From the NCBI GenBank assembly GCA_964401705.1, contig CAYNZJ010000029.1:1-5829 (forward strand): a DNA stretch of 5,829 bases, written 5' to 3'. A program made the translations under genes and the position numbers. Each line of letters begins with the position of its first letter. Position 1 is the stretch's first letter. The notes under the pieces are model-generated. The model did no database searches. It saw only the letters and a list, made by a program, of their open reading frames with translations, and was not told the DNA's origin. The stretch comes from 2-01-FULL-33-17 sp964401705. Lineage in GTDB: Bacteria > Patescibacteriota > Minisyncoccia > Phycocordibacterales > UBA9973. Shown one piece after another: positions 5,594 through 5,829 of the stretch.

Positions 5594-5623
5594 ATTATAC
5601 ACAACGCGTTGTCCCATAGGCAA
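5594..5623 (-). promoter_or_regulatory. Transposase promoter using the palindrome as -35
   Basis: TATAAT (5594-5599) lies seven bases before the ATG at 5586. Eighteen bases upstream is TTGCCT (5618-5623), which lies inside the right palindrome. Transcription would begin at about the start codon. Because it overlaps the hairpin, palindrome extrusion or transposase binding could repress it (inference). Confidence 0.55.
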
Positions 5624-5655
5624 GACCTATGTACATAGGTCTTGCCTATGGGACA
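5610..5655. repeat. Right 46-bp palindrome of the RAYT element
   Basis: It is a perfect 46-bp palindrome centred at 5632/5633 with the same 36-base core (5615-5650) as the left copy. Its outer five bases are TGTCC/GGACA rather than ACACA/TGTGT, yet it remains fully self-complementary. A separate 12-bp palindrome, ACAACGCGTTGT (5601-5612), overlaps its transposase-side edge. Confidence 0.95.
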
Positions 5656-5669
5656 CATCAATAATAGAC

Positions 5670-5693
5670 AAAACCCCCCTATATGGGGGTTTT
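5670..5693. terminator. Bidirectional terminator
   Basis: AAAACCCCC (from 5670) pairs with GGGGGTTTT (5685-5693), with a short loop and T4 on either strand. On the minus strand it follows the partial gene ending at 5713 and lies just outside the right palindrome. Confidence 0.85.
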
Positions 5694-5712
5694 GGGTTAA
5701 GAATTGAGATAC

Positions 5713-5829
5713 TTATTTTTGGAGTAAAATTGTAGCTACATTTTGACCAGTACCACAGTCTACTAAGATTTTTTTAGGAAGTGTATTACTAGATAATTTA
5801 ACTATTTTAAATCCATAAGCTTTGATAGA
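5713..5829 (-). CDS. C-terminal end of a gene entering from the right edge
   Basis: Reading from the window edge to TAA at 5713 gives 38 residues: YGFKIVKLSSNTLPKK then ILVDCGTGQNVATILLQK. The pattern, G-[FY]-K-[IV] followed by a strand and a short helix with A/L spacing, resembles the end of a LytR_C-type domain found on LytR-CpsA-Psr and related envelope proteins. With so little sequence this is only a suggestion. The frame is open across the edge and is followed by a good terminator, so a real gene is likely. Confidence 0.6.
   Translation of the reverse strand, partial: SIKAYGFKIVKLSSNTLPKKILVDCGTGQNVATILLQK

Larger units (their letters stand above)
4878..5655 (-). mobile_element. RAYT element bracketed by matching palindromes
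   Basis: A single HUH/Y1 transposase gene fills the space between two 46-bp palindromes with the same 36-base core. The unit is 778 bp. This is the layout of a REP-associated tyrosine transposase locus or a minimal IS200/IS605-like unit. IS200/IS605 relatives make no target duplication, and none is seen. I cannot see the classic GTAG tetranucleotide of proteobacterial REPs beside the hairpins. Whether the whole unit moves or only the palindromes are processed cannot be told from one copy. Confidence 0.75.

Noticed and set aside
4878..5655. CRISPR array
   Set aside because: There are only two repeat copies, 686 bp apart, each palindromic and flanking a transposase gene.
5587..5661. Longer transposase start at 5661
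   Set aside because: It would translate the whole palindrome and add 25 residues not typical of the family; the -10 box at 5594-5599 lies downstream of it.

Overview
The window is AT-rich and carries seven protein genes of more than 38 codons plus the 5' third of a 23S rRNA gene, all reading leftward on the minus strand. Most units are short and have their own promoter and rho-independent terminator. I see no purine-rich Shine-Dalgarno sequence at a normal distance from most starts, and several starts sit 6-7 bases after a -10 box, which suggests leaderless mRNAs. This style, together with an HTH/nucleotidyltransferase regulator, a TM-helix channel-like protein, a Y1 transposase and a 23S gene with no 16S beside it, fits a Patescibacteria/CPR genome (Parcubacteria-like). 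That placement is an inference from gene content and style, not from a phylogeny.

Left part (1-1390): the 5' portion of a 23S rRNA gene runs off the left edge. Upstream lies a leader of about 350 bases with a strong sigma70-type promoter, a possible 12-codon leader ORF, a terminator with a competing upstream hairpin, a boxA-like element and several hairpins. No 16S rRNA or tRNA lies upstream; the next gene is a membrane protein ending in its own terminator. The 23S gene therefore seems to be expressed separately from 16S.

Middle (1391-4607): an MscS-related TM-helix repeat protein, a winged-helix/nucleotidyltransferase-like regulator and an unrecognised basic, aromatic-rich protein, each with its own terminator. 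Then comes the rplJ-rplL ribosomal stalk operon with a structured L10-type leader. It is detached from its usual neighbours rplKA and rpoBC.

Right part (4561-5829): a 48-codon single-TM small protein ending in a CX5C tail (missed by simple ORF length cut-offs), then a compact 778-bp element. This is a REP-associated-type HUH transposase (RAYT) bracketed by two perfect 46-bp palindromes. The palindromes share a 36-base core built from two inverted mini-hairpins. Their outer arms differ in sequence, yet each is still perfectly self-complementary. Beyond a bidirectional terminator, the last 38 codons of another leftward gene enter from the right edge.

The two points most worth following are the RAYT/palindrome element, with its compensatory arm changes and a promoter that borrows its -35 from the palindrome, and the separate 23S transcription unit, whose leader looks like a peptide-coupled attenuator.
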